Source of the DNA: Onstottus_A sp036505875
GTDB lineage: Bacteria; Acidobacteriota; Blastocatellia; UBA7656
Reading direction: 5' to 3'
DNA: 12,004 bases
Assembly: GCA_036505875.1 (NCBI GenBank)
Contig: DASXSR010000222.1
Span: 1-12,004 of the forward strand
The notes beneath the pieces were generated by a model, which had not been told where the DNA came from, searched no databases, and was given only the letters and a program-made list of their open reading frames with translations. Shown one piece after another: positions 1 through 8,172 of this stretch (position 1 is the first letter of the stretch; each line of letters starts with the position of its first letter). Position numbers and translations under genes: made by a program.

Positions 1-182
1 ATAATAGCACACCGTGTTTTCGAGTCAAGAAAAAAATCGTCGTGGGTACCACTAATAGCGACATCAGCATGAATCGAGTCCAAGATGTTGCGATTCGCGA
101 TTGATGTGTTGGTTTTCGCTATGGCTCGCCTTTCCGGCCAAACCGCTGGATGCATCGCTTGAAGGATGGCAGTATCTCTTCT

Positions 183-1298
183 ATGCCAGACAGAAACGTC
201 AGAGTCTTTGCAACCGCAGATATCGGCAACGCCGCGCTGGATAGATTGCGCGAGCTTGGCTACGAAGTCGAAGTCTATCCACATACCGACGCTCCTCCCA
301 AATCAGCCATCTTGGAAAAGGTTCGCAGCGGGATAGACGCGCTCATCACCACTCTCCGCGATCCCATAGACGAAGAGGTATTCGCCGCCGGCGCAGGAAG
401 TTTGAAAATCGTCTCTCAGATCGCAGTGGGCTTCGACAACATAGACCGCGAGGCAGCCAATCGGTATCGCATCCCATTCGCAAACACCGCTGACGTGCTC
501 ACCGAAGCCACTGCCGAGTTCGCTTTCTTCATCATGGGGGCAGTCTCACGCAAGCTGCATCCATCCGAAGAGCTCACCAGAGAAAACGAGTGGACCGCGT
601 GGCATCCTTATCTTCCCTTTCTCGGAGACGAGGTTACGGGTAAGACTGTTGCTGTCGTCGGCACCGGCAGAATCGGCAAGGCCTTCGCCAAGAAATGCAT
701 CGGCCTGGATATGGACCTGCTGCTTTACGATCCGATCGCTCAGGATGAGAAGTTCGTAGAATCTGCGCGCCGCGAGATTGAGCTACGATTCGAAGCGGAC
801 TTTTCACGCGAATGTCGGTCAGCAACATATGTCTCCTTCGAAGAAGCGCTCGAGAAGGCCGACTACGTAAGCTTACACGTTCCGCTATTAATGCCCGGCG
901 AATCGTCAACACCGACTCATCACTTGATGAACGAAGCTGCGTTCAAACGAATGAAGCGGACTGCTTATCTGATAAACACGTCGCGAGGACCGGTGGTCGA
1001 CGAGGCGGCGCTCTATCAAGCTTTGATCGACAACGAAATTGCGGGCGCTGCGCTCGATGTTTACCAGAGCGAGCCTCTCCCGGCTGACAGTCCGCTGCGA
1101 GATGCAATGCTGAAGGACCGTCTGCGATTGTTTCATCACTTCGCCTCGGGCACGCGCGAGACCCGTCTTTCGCCCGATCCTGACATTGGAATGGCAGGCC
1201 GCGTGGTTCAGGCGGTGATCGATGTGATCGAGCGTCGCTACGACGGCGACCCGGCTAATATGCCGTACGTTGTAAACAAAGAAGCTTATCTTTCGTGA
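183..1298 (+). CDS. D-isomer-specific 2-hydroxyacid dehydrogenase, NAD-dependent
   Basis: Predicted cytosolic oxidoreductase interconverting a D-2-hydroxyacid and its 2-oxoacid with NAD(H); the substrate cannot be read from sequence. A split catalytic domain surrounds a Rossmann domain with GTGRIG at residues 160-165. An acidic residue follows the second strand (Asp183 in LLLYDP), which favours NAD over NADP. The catalytic triad is present: Arg268 (NTSRGPVVDE), Glu297 (YQSEP) and His319 (HHFASGT, where most relatives have PHxxSxT). At 371 residues it exceeds the usual 310-340, because extra sequence lies after Asp183 (about residues 186-215) and in the MPGESSTPTHH loop. The ATG at 183 was chosen because family similarity begins there; an in-frame ATG at 150 adds 11 unconvincing residues. 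Neither start has a strong ribosome binding site. It is separated from the riboflavin genes by 170 bases and is probably unrelated to them. The family is secure; the physiological role is not. Confidence 0.9.
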   Translation: MPDRNVRVFATADIGNAALDRLRELGYEVEVYPHTDAPPKSAILEKVRSGIDALITTLRDPIDEEVFAAGAGSLKIVSQIAVGFDNIDREAANRYRIPFANTADVLTEATAEFAFFIMGAVSRKLHPSEELTRENEWTAWHPYLPFLGDEVTGKTVAVVGTGRIGKAFAKKCIGLDMDLLLYDPIAQDEKFVESARREIELRFEADFSRECRSATYVSFEEALEKADYVSLHVPLLMPGESSTPTHHLMNEAAFKRMKRTAYLINTSRGPVVDEAALYQALIDNEIAGAALDVYQSEPLPADSPLRDAMLKDRLRLFHHFASGTRETRLSPDPDIGMAGRVVQAVIDVIERRYDGDPANMPYVVNKEAYLS

Positions 1299-1330
1299 GT
1301 CTATGCGTCCGAGTGATCACGCGCCGCCGC

Positions 1331-1359
1331 TTGAAAATGTGGCGATGCGACGTTAGACT
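1331..1359 (+). promoter_or_regulatory. Putative sigma-70-type promoter for the riboflavin genes
   Basis: TTGAAA at 1331-1336 and TAGACT at 1354-1359 are separated by 17 bases, a good -35 match and a fair -10 match. The start point would fall near 1366, leaving a leader of about 100 bases before riboflavin synthase. No FMN riboswitch core is visible in that leader. This is a consensus match only, and promoters of this lineage may differ. Confidence 0.35.
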
Positions 1360-1468
1360 TTAACGCGTATCGCCGGACGCCTTAGAAAACGTCGGACCTC
1401 GCTGAGACGATTCAAACAGGAGTGATCAGGTTGACGGATCGCTGCTCACTTAGCATCCTGAATCAGAG

Positions 1469-2119
1469 ATGGGAATCTTCACCGGACTCATAATAGAGGT
1501 AGGCAAGGTACGTCAGGCCCATCGCCGAGCAGACGGCGCCTTCCTCGTGATCGAAGCGAACAAAGTCTTGGAAGGAACACGCATTGGCGATTCGATCTCG
1601 ATCAACGGAGTCGACCTCACAGTGATAGAAATGGGTGAGGACTTTTTCGCTGCGGATGCTTCGCTTGAAACCTTGAGGCGCTCGACGCTGGGCGAGCTCC
1701 GAGCAGGAAGCAGAGTGAACCTCGAACGCGCGTTGGCAGTCGGTGAAAGACTAGGCGGGCACATGGTCCAAGGTCACGTCGACGGAACGGGTGAGCTGGT
1801 AGACGTAAACCCCGAAGGAAATGCTTACCTTATGAGGTTCAAGTTTCATCGAGGGCTCGGGCGATATATCGCGATGAAGGGATCGATTGCTGTCGACGGA
1901 ATAAGCTTGACGGTCGCGGGGCTGGGCGGCGATTGGTTCGAGGTGGCAATCATTCCTCACACGTGGCGAGAGACGGCCTTGCGCGATCTGAAACGCGGAG
2001 ATCATGTCAACCTCGAAGTTGACGTGCTGGCGAAGTATGTCGAGCGCCTGATGCAGCGCGAGAATGAAACGACTGAGAGTAAGTTGACGATGGAGTATCT
2101 GATTGAACGAGGCTATTAG
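1469..2119 (+). CDS. ribE: Riboflavin synthase, alpha chain
   Basis: Catalyses dismutation of two 6,7-dimethyl-8-ribityllumazine molecules to riboflavin, the last step of the pathway; cytosolic and trimeric in known relatives. Its 216 residues form two lumazine-binding barrels, about residues 1-97 and 98-195. The N-terminal hallmark (usually MFTGIIEE) appears as MGIFTGLIIEVG, with two extra residues. The domain junction carries GGHMVQGHVDGTG (residues 96-108), including the active-site His. The second barrel has KGSIAVDGISLTV and ends GDHVNLEVDVLAKYVERL, both typical. In the first barrel the usual NGVCLTV is NGVDLTV, so the common Cys is Asp. No strong ribosome binding site precedes the ATG. 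It is followed after 128 bases by the RibBA fusion, so the two are probably co-transcribed; ribD and ribH are not in the window. Identification is firm. Confidence 0.96.
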   Translation: MGIFTGLIIEVGKVRQAHRRADGAFLVIEANKVLEGTRIGDSISINGVDLTVIEMGEDFFAADASLETLRRSTLGELRAGSRVNLERALAVGERLGGHMVQGHVDGTGELVDVNPEGNAYLMRFKFHRGLGRYIAMKGSIAVDGISLTVAGLGGDWFEVAIIPHTWRETALRDLKRGDHVNLEVDVLAKYVERLMQRENETTESKLTMEYLIERGY

Positions 2120-2129
2120 AGCAAGCGTC

Positions 2130-2229
2130 CTTTGCGACTTTGGGGAACTTTGCGTCTTTGCGCGAAACTGTGCTTGACAACCCAGGAACCGTTTCGCGCA
2201 AAGTCGCCAAGCGCCGCGAAGACGCAAAG
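2130..2229. repeat. Inverted repeat of the CTTTGCG family in the ribE-ribBA spacer
   Basis: Two 40-base arms (2130-2169 and 2190-2229) match in inverted orientation at 31 of 40 positions, leaving a 20-base loop. The arms are built from short motifs around CTTTGCG, and the loop-proximal ends are near-perfect (TTTGCGCGAAAC against GTTTCGCGCAAAG). The transcript should fold into a long hairpin whose base lies 18 bases before the ribBA start. There is no U-run, so a simple intrinsic terminator is unlikely. The spacer also reads through in frame with ribBA, but its translation (SLRETV, SRKVAKRREDAK) looks repeat-derived. Similar CTTTGCG motifs are familiar from other environmental genomes, from memory. 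Confidence 0.85.
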
Positions 2230-2247
2230 CTAAGATCCGGAGCACAC

Positions 2248-3465
2248 ATGCCATTCGCAACTATCGCAGAAGCCATCGAAGAGTTCCGCGCAGGGCGATT
2301 GATCATTATCGTTGATGATGAAGACCGCGAGAACGAAGGCGACCTCGCGTGCGCGGCAGAAAAAGTCACACCCGAAGTCATCAACTTCATGGCGCGCTAT
2401 GGGCGTGGGCTGATCTGCCTTTCGCTCACCGAAGAGCGACTCGATGAGCTTCAAATTCCCTTGCAAGTTTCCGAATCGGACAACACGGCGACGCGCGGAA
2501 CGGCCTTCTGCGTTTCCATCGAGGCGAGGAGAGGCGTGACCACCGGAATCTCAGCGGCCGACAGAGCAACCACCGTTCAGGTAGCGGTCGATTCGCGAAC
2601 CAAACCTTCAGACCTCGCGCGGCCCGGTCACATTTTTCCTCTTCGTGCACGCAACGGTGGAGTCCTTGTGAGGCCTGGTCAGACCGAAGCGGTAGTCGAC
2701 CTCGCGCGAATCGCAGGCCTCGTTCCCGCCGGAGTGATTTGTGAAGTCATGAACGACGACGGTTCGATGGCTCGCCTGCCAAACCTGAAGGAGTTCGCCC
2801 TGCAGCATCGTCTGAAGATAATTACGGTCGCGGACCTGGTCAGTTATCGAATGGCGAATGAAGTCCTGGTGCACCGCGCTGGCGAGGCGCGCGTTCCGAC
2901 CGTGTACGGCGAGTTCCAGGCGATAGCGTTCACCAACGACATCAACCAAGATACTCATTTGGCACTTGTGATGGGCGAGATTGATTCCAACTCGAGCATG
3001 CCCGTGCGCGTGCACTCGCAATGCGTGCTCGGCGACGTGTTCGGCTCGTTGCGCGACGATACGGGCTGGCAGCTTCAACGCGCGCTGGAGGTCATTGCAA
3101 ATGAAGGCCACGGCGTGCTGCTTTACTTGAAACAAGAGGGGCGCGGAGTTGGATTGGTGAATCAGCTCAAGGCTTATCGACTCATGGACGAGCAGGACAA
3201 GGACGCCGTGGACGCCGACGCCGAAGTAGTCGGGCTTCACAAGATGGACCCGCGGGACTACGGCATCGGCGCGCAGATCCTTCACGAGTTGGGCGTGCGC
3301 AGGATGAGATTGATTACGAACCATCCTGTGAAGCGTGCGGCCATCGAAGGATTCGGATTGGAGATTACTGACCGCATTCCGATCGAAATCGAGCCGAACC
3401 AGTCTAACGAAAAAGTACTGCGTGCGAGGAAAGAAAAGCTCGGACATCTCCTCACCAAAGTCTGA
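2248..3465 (+). CDS. ribBA: RibBA-type fusion: DHBP synthase plus degenerate GTP cyclohydrolase II domain
   Basis: The 405-residue protein has the fusion layout: 3,4-dihydroxy-2-butanone-4-phosphate synthase (about 1-205), then GTP cyclohydrolase II (about 206-405). The first half keeps DDEDRENEGD, GLICL, GVTTGISAADR and RPGHIFP, but the usual HTEA motif reads QTEA (Gln145), replacing a metal-binding His. The second half keeps its fold motifs (VHSQC, GDVFGS, YLKQEGRGVGL, DYGIGAQIL), but of the zinc triad C-x10-C-x-C only Cys259 remains; the others are Asp270 and Thr272. TNNP is also TNHP. RibB-RibA fusions with an inactive second half (RibBX) have been described in Proteobacteria, so lost cyclohydrolase activity is a reasonable inference; loss of DHBP synthase activity is less certain. 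The ATG at 2248 was preferred over an in-frame upstream ATG at 2140, which would translate the hairpin repeat. Probably expressed with ribE. Confidence 0.93.
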   Translation: MPFATIAEAIEEFRAGRLIIIVDDEDRENEGDLACAAEKVTPEVINFMARYGRGLICLSLTEERLDELQIPLQVSESDNTATRGTAFCVSIEARRGVTTGISAADRATTVQVAVDSRTKPSDLARPGHIFPLRARNGGVLVRPGQTEAVVDLARIAGLVPAGVICEVMNDDGSMARLPNLKEFALQHRLKIITVADLVSYRMANEVLVHRAGEARVPTVYGEFQAIAFTNDINQDTHLALVMGEIDSNSSMPVRVHSQCVLGDVFGSLRDDTGWQLQRALEVIANEGHGVLLYLKQEGRGVGLVNQLKAYRLMDEQDKDAVDADAEVVGLHKMDPRDYGIGAQILHELGVRRMRLITNHPVKRAAIEGFGLEITDRIPIEIEPNQSNEKVLRARKEKLGHLLTKV

Positions 3466-3489
3466 CGATTACGTGGCGCGAAACAAACT

Positions 3490-3585
3490 AACCACGGGGA
3501 GCACTGGGGACACGGGGACGAAAAAAACAGAACACCTGATCTAGTTATTCCCCCGTTCCCCGTGGTCCTCATGTTCCCCGTGGTT
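3490..3585. repeat. Inverted repeat of the CCACGGGGA family in the ribBA-tamB spacer
   Basis: The left arm (3490-3520) carries CACGGGGA, CACTGGGGA, CACGGGGA at about 10-base spacing. The right arm (3554-3585) carries the complementary CCCCGTGG and TTCCCCGTGGTT. The arms pair in inverted orientation with only a few mismatches around a 33-base AT-richer loop. It fills most of the 136-base spacer and ends 16 bases before the tamB start. It shares no sequence with the 2130-2229 repeat. It lacks a terminal T-run on the plus strand. It may be a mobile or REP-like intergenic element. Confidence 0.82.
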
Positions 3586-3601
3586 CCAGTCTTCATAGTC
3601 T

Positions 3602-6600
3602 ATGCGCAGAAAACTGCTGATCGCTGCTGTCTCTCTCGTAAGCTTAGTCCTGATTCTGATCATCACGGCCTTGGTTTACGTTCGCAGCGGACAGCTCGAC
3701 AGCTATCTTCAGAATCAGGTGGTTGCGGCGCTCGCGGACTTCGGCATCCGTGCGGAGATTGGCGGATCGCACATCGACATTCGCGGCTACCGCGTCACTC
3801 TGGAAAACATTAAGTTATACGCTGGTGACGGGCAAAAACCGTTCGGGGAGATCGATAGCCTCTCAGCGCAGTTCTCGGTGCTCTCGTACTTGCGTCAGCG
3901 ACTCCAAATCACTCAGGTCGAAATCCATCACCCGCACGCCTGGATCGAATTCGACGAGCAAGGCCGTTTCAACCTGGCCGCACTGCATGCGCCTCCGAGT
4001 AAAGAAGAGGCCAAGGAAAAGCAGGTTATTTTTCTTTCATCGAACTTCGAAGTCGACCAGGCCGAGCTGACCTTTATCGACCTCAAGCGCAATCTCAGCG
4101 CGCAAGTCTCGGACCTTGTCGCTCATCTGGTGCCGCTGGAGTACGCATCAATTGAAGACAAGATCAATCACCGGCTCGAGTTTGGATTCACTGGAGCAAC
4201 AGCCACCTTCGAAGGCAGGAAGATTCAAGACATCACCGCTAACATTCTCGCGCACGTTACGGAGCACGACGCCGAGATACTTGCTGTCAACGGCGATCCT
4301 CAGTTCAAAGTGACTTCGGATTTCGGTGAGATCAATGTTAACGGTAAGGTTGTAAGCTTCGACCCTTTCAAGTATGACTTCCCGAAGGTCGACGCGAATA
4401 TTAGGCTCGACCAGATTTCACGCGTGTTCGCGCCAGAGACGAAGATGAGCGGACAGGCGGACTTCAAGGGGAAGGTCGACGGTACTGGAGGAAACTATCA
4501 CGCAAACGGTTCGATGGAGTCGAAAGATCTTTCAGTATCCGGTTTTCGCGTCACGGGCGTTCGCGTCAAGACCGATGTCAGCGGCCACGGCGAAGAATAC
4601 AAGGGAAAGACAAGTGTATCGACATCACAAATCAGCGGGCGGGACCTGGCTATTAGCTCGATCAACTTTAGCGATTCGATCAAAGGCAAGGGCCTCAACT
4701 TCGATGTTACCGGCGGGTTGAATCTCGCGTCGCTCAAGAGCGGGCAATTGGCGATCAACGATTTCAAAAGTTCGTTATCGCTTGATCGCAATAAGGCCAC
4801 GTTTTCTAACGTGACCGCGGCGACGCTCGGCGGAGGCATCTCTGGTTCCGCTGCGATAGCTTACGGCGGCGGCTCGTCGCGCGTGGACCTGCAGTTCAAA
4901 TCAATTGATCTCGATCAAATTGGTGCGCTCGCATCGGCGAAGGATGTGAAGGTGCGAGGCACGGCTAACGGCACTGCTTCGTTGACGTTTCCTCGCCTGG
5001 ATTACAAGGCCGCCACTGGCAAGATCGACGCGTCGTTCGACGCGGCGGTTTCCCCGCCACAAAAAGAAGGAGAAGCGTCGCCGGCTCAAGGCGAGATCAG
5101 CCTGGTTGCGACAGGCCGGGGCTTCAACATCGAACGCGCACAGGTTCGATCAAATCATAGCGATCTAACACTGACCGGCAGGATAGGCTGGGACAGCGCG
5201 ACGGATGTAAACGTCAACTTCAAGTCGACCGACATGGCCGAGGTCCAGCGAGCGCTGGACGCGTTCGGGCTAATACCGGATTCGGTCAAGGAAGAATACG
5301 ATCTCGCGCTCGAAGGCGAAGGAGTCTTCACCGGCAGAGTGCAAGGCAAGCTTTCCGCGCCGGACGTGTCGGGACACGCGAAGCTCGCCAGCATCAAGTC
5401 ACACAACGAAGAGACAGGCTTGTTCGAGGGCGACGTCTCGTATAGTCCGTCGCTCGTTAGAATCGAGAATGCGTCGCTTGTAAGACCTGACGGCGCGCGC
5501 GCGGACTTCAGCGTAAACGCGCCGCTCCCGGTAAAGGACAACGTCTCGGTCAAAGCCAACGTTCAGAATTTTGATCTCGCGACCCTTCTTGTGCCTATCG
5601 CTCCAGGACTGAAGGACATAGTTGGCAGGGGAGTAATCAACGGTACTCTTGATCTCAAAGGCTTGCCCGGACCTCGAACGATCGAGGGAACGGCAAAGCT
5701 GTCGCTCGCTGCAGGTGAGTTTAACCTTCCTGCGCAAGAACAAGGGCAAGAAGCCCGCAAGGTTTCGGTGCCCGAGTTCACCGGCGACATAACCTTGTCC
5801 AACAGCCTGATCAGCGTTCAGAACTTGAGAATGCGCGTAGGCGACAGCGACATCTCCGGTCAGGGCAGCTACAACCTCGACACTTATCAATACTCAGTAA
5901 ACGCGGAAGGCAAAAACGTCGATCTCTCGCAATTGTCGGACGCCGCCGAGCTTCCGCATCTGAGCGGCAAAGCTGACGTGAACATAGTGGGCCAAGGTCA
6001 ATGGGGCAAAGCCGAAGACTGGTCGAAGGTGAACGTCAACGCGACGATTCAAGGTCACAACGTGATGATTGAAGGCCGCGACCTCGGCGATGCGAAGCTC
6101 GTGGCAGTCACCGACAATGGTGTCTTGAAACTCGAAGCGTCAGGCAAGCTCCTGGAGCAGCAGCGCACGCTGGAGGCGACCATCGATCTGCGCGACCGAG
6201 AGCACTATCCCATCAGCGCCGGCATTGAATTCACCGATACCGACATCGGGCCTTATCTCGGGTTGATCGCGCCTGAGTTGTCCCGGGTCACTGGCACGGC
6301 TACGGGCACGATAAGGCTTTCAGGTCCGCTGCTTGACACCGACCGAATTCAGGCTGTGGCAACGCTTACTAAACTTGAAATCGGCGGCGCCATCTCAGCT
6401 CGTCAAACATACAAGGTTACCAATCAAGGCAACATCGTTCTGAGGGCAACGCCGCGCGAGGTGACTCTCGAGCGGGTGGTCTTCACCGGCGAAAGTACCA
6501 GCGTAACCTTGGAAGGCACGATCTCGCGCGACGCGTCTAAGTCGAACCTCACGGTTAATGGTGAAATCAATCTGCGTCTGTTGTCATCATTCACGCCCAC

Positions 6601-7843
6601 CGTATTTGTGACGGGTGTCGCTGCTGTTCAAGCGTCGATCGTCGGCAAATTGGAGTCGCCCCAGTTGTTGGGAGTCGCGAACCTAAAAGATGTGGGCGTA
6701 CGCATAGTTGATTTCCCGCTCCAGATGGCGCATGGCAACGGTCAGATTCGGTTCACCTCGAACCAGGCGGTCATCGAGAATTTCGTCGGCTCGACTCCAG
6801 GCGGCGGAGACATAACCATCGATGGCGGAGCGGCCTTGTCGGGTCTAATCCCGTCCCAGTGGCGGTTGGAAGCAAAGGCGGATCAGATTAGCGGCGAGTA
6901 CCCCCAGGACACGCAGACTGTGATGGACGCCCAGTTGACGCTTGAGGGCAATCGAAGGCTGCAGGTATTGAGCGGCGCCGCGCAGGTGAGACGCGCCTCC
7001 TACACAAGGGACATAACTCTTGATGAGCTGATCACTACTGGCGGGCCGTTCAAGCCCGAGTTCCTGGAAGCGGGTCCGGGTGGCGGCGGGGGACCGGCGG
7101 GTTTGCCAACCCTGCTTGACCTTCACATAACCGCCGACAACACGTTGATCATCAAGAACAATCTGGCGGATGCCGTGGGCAGCGCTTACTTGAATGTCAG
7201 GGGCTCGCTTGACGAGCCGCAGGCTTCCGGGCGAATACTGCTTTCGCGGGGTACACTGAACTTCAGGAATGGACGTTATGAACTGACTCGAGGCTTGATA
7301 ACTCTTCCAGGTCGACGCGGAGCTGATCCTAACGTTGACTTTCAAGCGGAGGCTGACATCCGCGGCTATCACCTAACGGTCTCATTCAACGGCCCAATAG
7401 CAAAACTCCAAACCAGCCTCAGATCCGATCCTGAATTACCAGAACCTGATATCGTATCGCTAATTGTGACAGGCAACCTTTCGACTAGCCCATCAACGGC
7501 AGCCGCCGTGACTCAGACCGGGCTAGGCTTGGCACAGTCGATTCTTTCGGCTTCGCTATTAGAGACAATCACGAAAGGCAAAGAACGATTGTATGGATTG
7601 AGCGCCTCCGTCGATCCATTGTTGTTCGGGCGCAGCGCCGACCCCACCGCCCGAATAACCGTCGGCCAGCGCATTACGAAGGACTTAACGGTGACTTATT
7701 CGCAGAACCTCACGTCGGGCGTATCGGGAATCGATCGCGTAATTCTGGTCGAATATAGGTTGAGCAACAAGTTCTCAGTCGTCGGAATTCGCAACGAGCG
7801 CGGCGAGCTCGGATTTGATATTCGATTGAGGAAAAGGTTTTGA
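3602..7843 (+). CDS. tamB: TamB-like translocation and assembly module protein (DUF490)
   Basis: Predicted inner-membrane-anchored periplasmic protein of the TamB/AsmA-like superfamily. Members form a long beta-groove across the periplasm and are implicated in outer-membrane protein assembly and phospholipid transport. It has 1413 residues (E. coli TamB has 1259). One N-terminal membrane anchor (about residues 5-27, after basic MRRK) is followed by an AsmA-like segment, then long runs of beta-strand-rich repeats with recurring G-T-A/D-L-K patterns. The C-terminal TamB domain (about 1050-1413) has LHITADNTLIIKNNLADAVG, RGTLNFRNGRYELTRG, DPNVDFQAEADIRG and a final SNKFSVVGIRNERGELGFD-type strand. 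A glycine-rich stretch (GPGGGGGPAG, near residue 1157) precedes this core. The ATG at 3602 puts the anchor right at the N terminus, with no clear ribosome binding site. Its partner Omp85 protein follows. Family assignment is firm; whether it moves protein or lipid is not shown. Confidence 0.93.
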   Translation: MRRKLLIAAVSLVSLVLILIITALVYVRSGQLDSYLQNQVVAALADFGIRAEIGGSHIDIRGYRVTLENIKLYAGDGQKPFGEIDSLSAQFSVLSYLRQRLQITQVEIHHPHAWIEFDEQGRFNLAALHAPPSKEEAKEKQVIFLSSNFEVDQAELTFIDLKRNLSAQVSDLVAHLVPLEYASIEDKINHRLEFGFTGATATFEGRKIQDITANILAHVTEHDAEILAVNGDPQFKVTSDFGEINVNGKVVSFDPFKYDFPKVDANIRLDQISRVFAPETKMSGQADFKGKVDGTGGNYHANGSMESKDLSVSGFRVTGVRVKTDVSGHGEEYKGKTSVSTSQISGRDLAISSINFSDSIKGKGLNFDVTGGLNLASLKSGQLAINDFKSSLSLDRNKATFSNVTAATLGGGISGSAAIAYGGGSSRVDLQFKSIDLDQIGALASAKDVKVRGTANGTASLTFPRLDYKAATGKIDASFDAAVSPPQKEGEASPAQGEISLVATGRGFNIERAQVRSNHSDLTLTGRIGWDSATDVNVNFKSTDMAEVQRALDAFGLIPDSVKEEYDLALEGEGVFTGRVQGKLSAPDVSGHAKLASIKSHNEETGLFEGDVSYSPSLVRIENASLVRPDGARADFSVNAPLPVKDNVSVKANVQNFDLATLLVPIAPGLKDIVGRGVINGTLDLKGLPGPRTIEGTAKLSLAAGEFNLPAQEQGQEARKVSVPEFTGDITLSNSLISVQNLRMRVGDSDISGQGSYNLDTYQYSVNAEGKNVDLSQLSDAAELPHLSGKADVNIVGQGQWGKAEDWSKVNVNATIQGHNVMIEGRDLGDAKLVAVTDNGVLKLEASGKLLEQQRTLEATIDLRDREHYPISAGIEFTDTDIGPYLGLIAPELSRVTGTATGTIRLSGPLLDTDRIQAVATLTKLEIGGAISARQTYKVTNQGNIVLRATPREVTLERVVFTGESTSVTLEGTISRDASKSNLTVNGEINLRLLSSFTPTVFVTGVAAVQASIVGKLESPQLLGVANLKDVGVRIVDFPLQMAHGNGQIRFTSNQAVIENFVGSTPGGGDITIDGGAALSGLIPSQWRLEAKADQISGEYPQDTQTVMDAQLTLEGNRRLQVLSGAAQVRRASYTRDITLDELITTGGPFKPEFLEAGPGGGGGPAGLPTLLDLHITADNTLIIKNNLADAVGSAYLNVRGSLDEPQASGRILLSRGTLNFRNGRYELTRGLITLPGRRGADPNVDFQAEADIRGYHLTVSFNGPIAKLQTSLRSDPELPEPDIVSLIVTGNLSTSPSTAAAVTQTGLGLAQSILSASLLETITKGKERLYGLSASVDPLLFGRSADPTARITVGQRITKDLTVTYSQNLTSGVSGIDRVILVEYRLSNKFSVVGIRNERGELGFDIRLRKRF

Positions 7844-8172
7844 AGGGAATAGGAAAAAGGAGAAAGGAAAGAGTCGGAGAACAAAGGGTCGAGAGAGATG
7901 CGCGTCAGATTTTCGCGCAATCCCACCCACGTCAGTGGGTGGATCATTCAGACTCAGCCTACAAAGAACGTCCGCTGACTCTCTGTAATCCCAGCCACGG
8001 CAGTGGGTGGATTGTTCAACTCCAACCTACCGAGAAAATGCTTGAGGACTATCGGCTAGTCCGCCCCACGGAAAAGGTTGAATCTGAACAATCCACCAAC
8101 TGCCGTGGGTGGTATTCCGACAAGTGGCTAAGATTCTGTCGTAGGCGGGACCTGAATGATCCACCCACTGCC
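7844..8172. other. Repeat-filled spacer between tamB and the Omp85 gene
   Basis: These roughly 330 bases hold no convincing gene. They begin purine-rich, then contain four hairpin units (described separately). The Omp85 reading frame is open throughout, back to a TTG at 7840 that overlaps the tamB stop and follows a good AGGA-type ribosome binding site (7828-7837). The translation (SHPRQWVDHS, PTAVGG and the like) looks like repeat read-through, not a protein domain. Confidence 0.6.

Noticed and set aside
1..182. 3' end of an upstream gene or a promoter before the dehydrogenase
   Set aside because: Frame 1 is open to a TGA at 70-72 and frame 3 to a TGA near 103, but neither short tail is recognisable. 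No well-spaced -35/-10 pair was found.
1299..1468. FMN riboswitch before the riboflavin genes
   Set aside because: The conserved RFN segments (AGGGGCAGGG-like and partners) are not seen, and no strong multi-helix fold is evident by eye.
2140..2247. N-terminal extension of RibBA from the ATG at 2140
   Set aside because: The added residues translate the hairpin repeat, and family similarity begins at MPFATIAEAIEEF (ATG 2248).
2608..3447. 279-codon open frame on the minus strand
   Set aside because: Antisense to the conserved RibBA domains; no motifs and no plausible start context.
3490..3585. Intrinsic terminator after ribBA
   Set aside because: The hairpin is long with a 33-base loop and has no T-run after the right arm; it fits a repeat element better.
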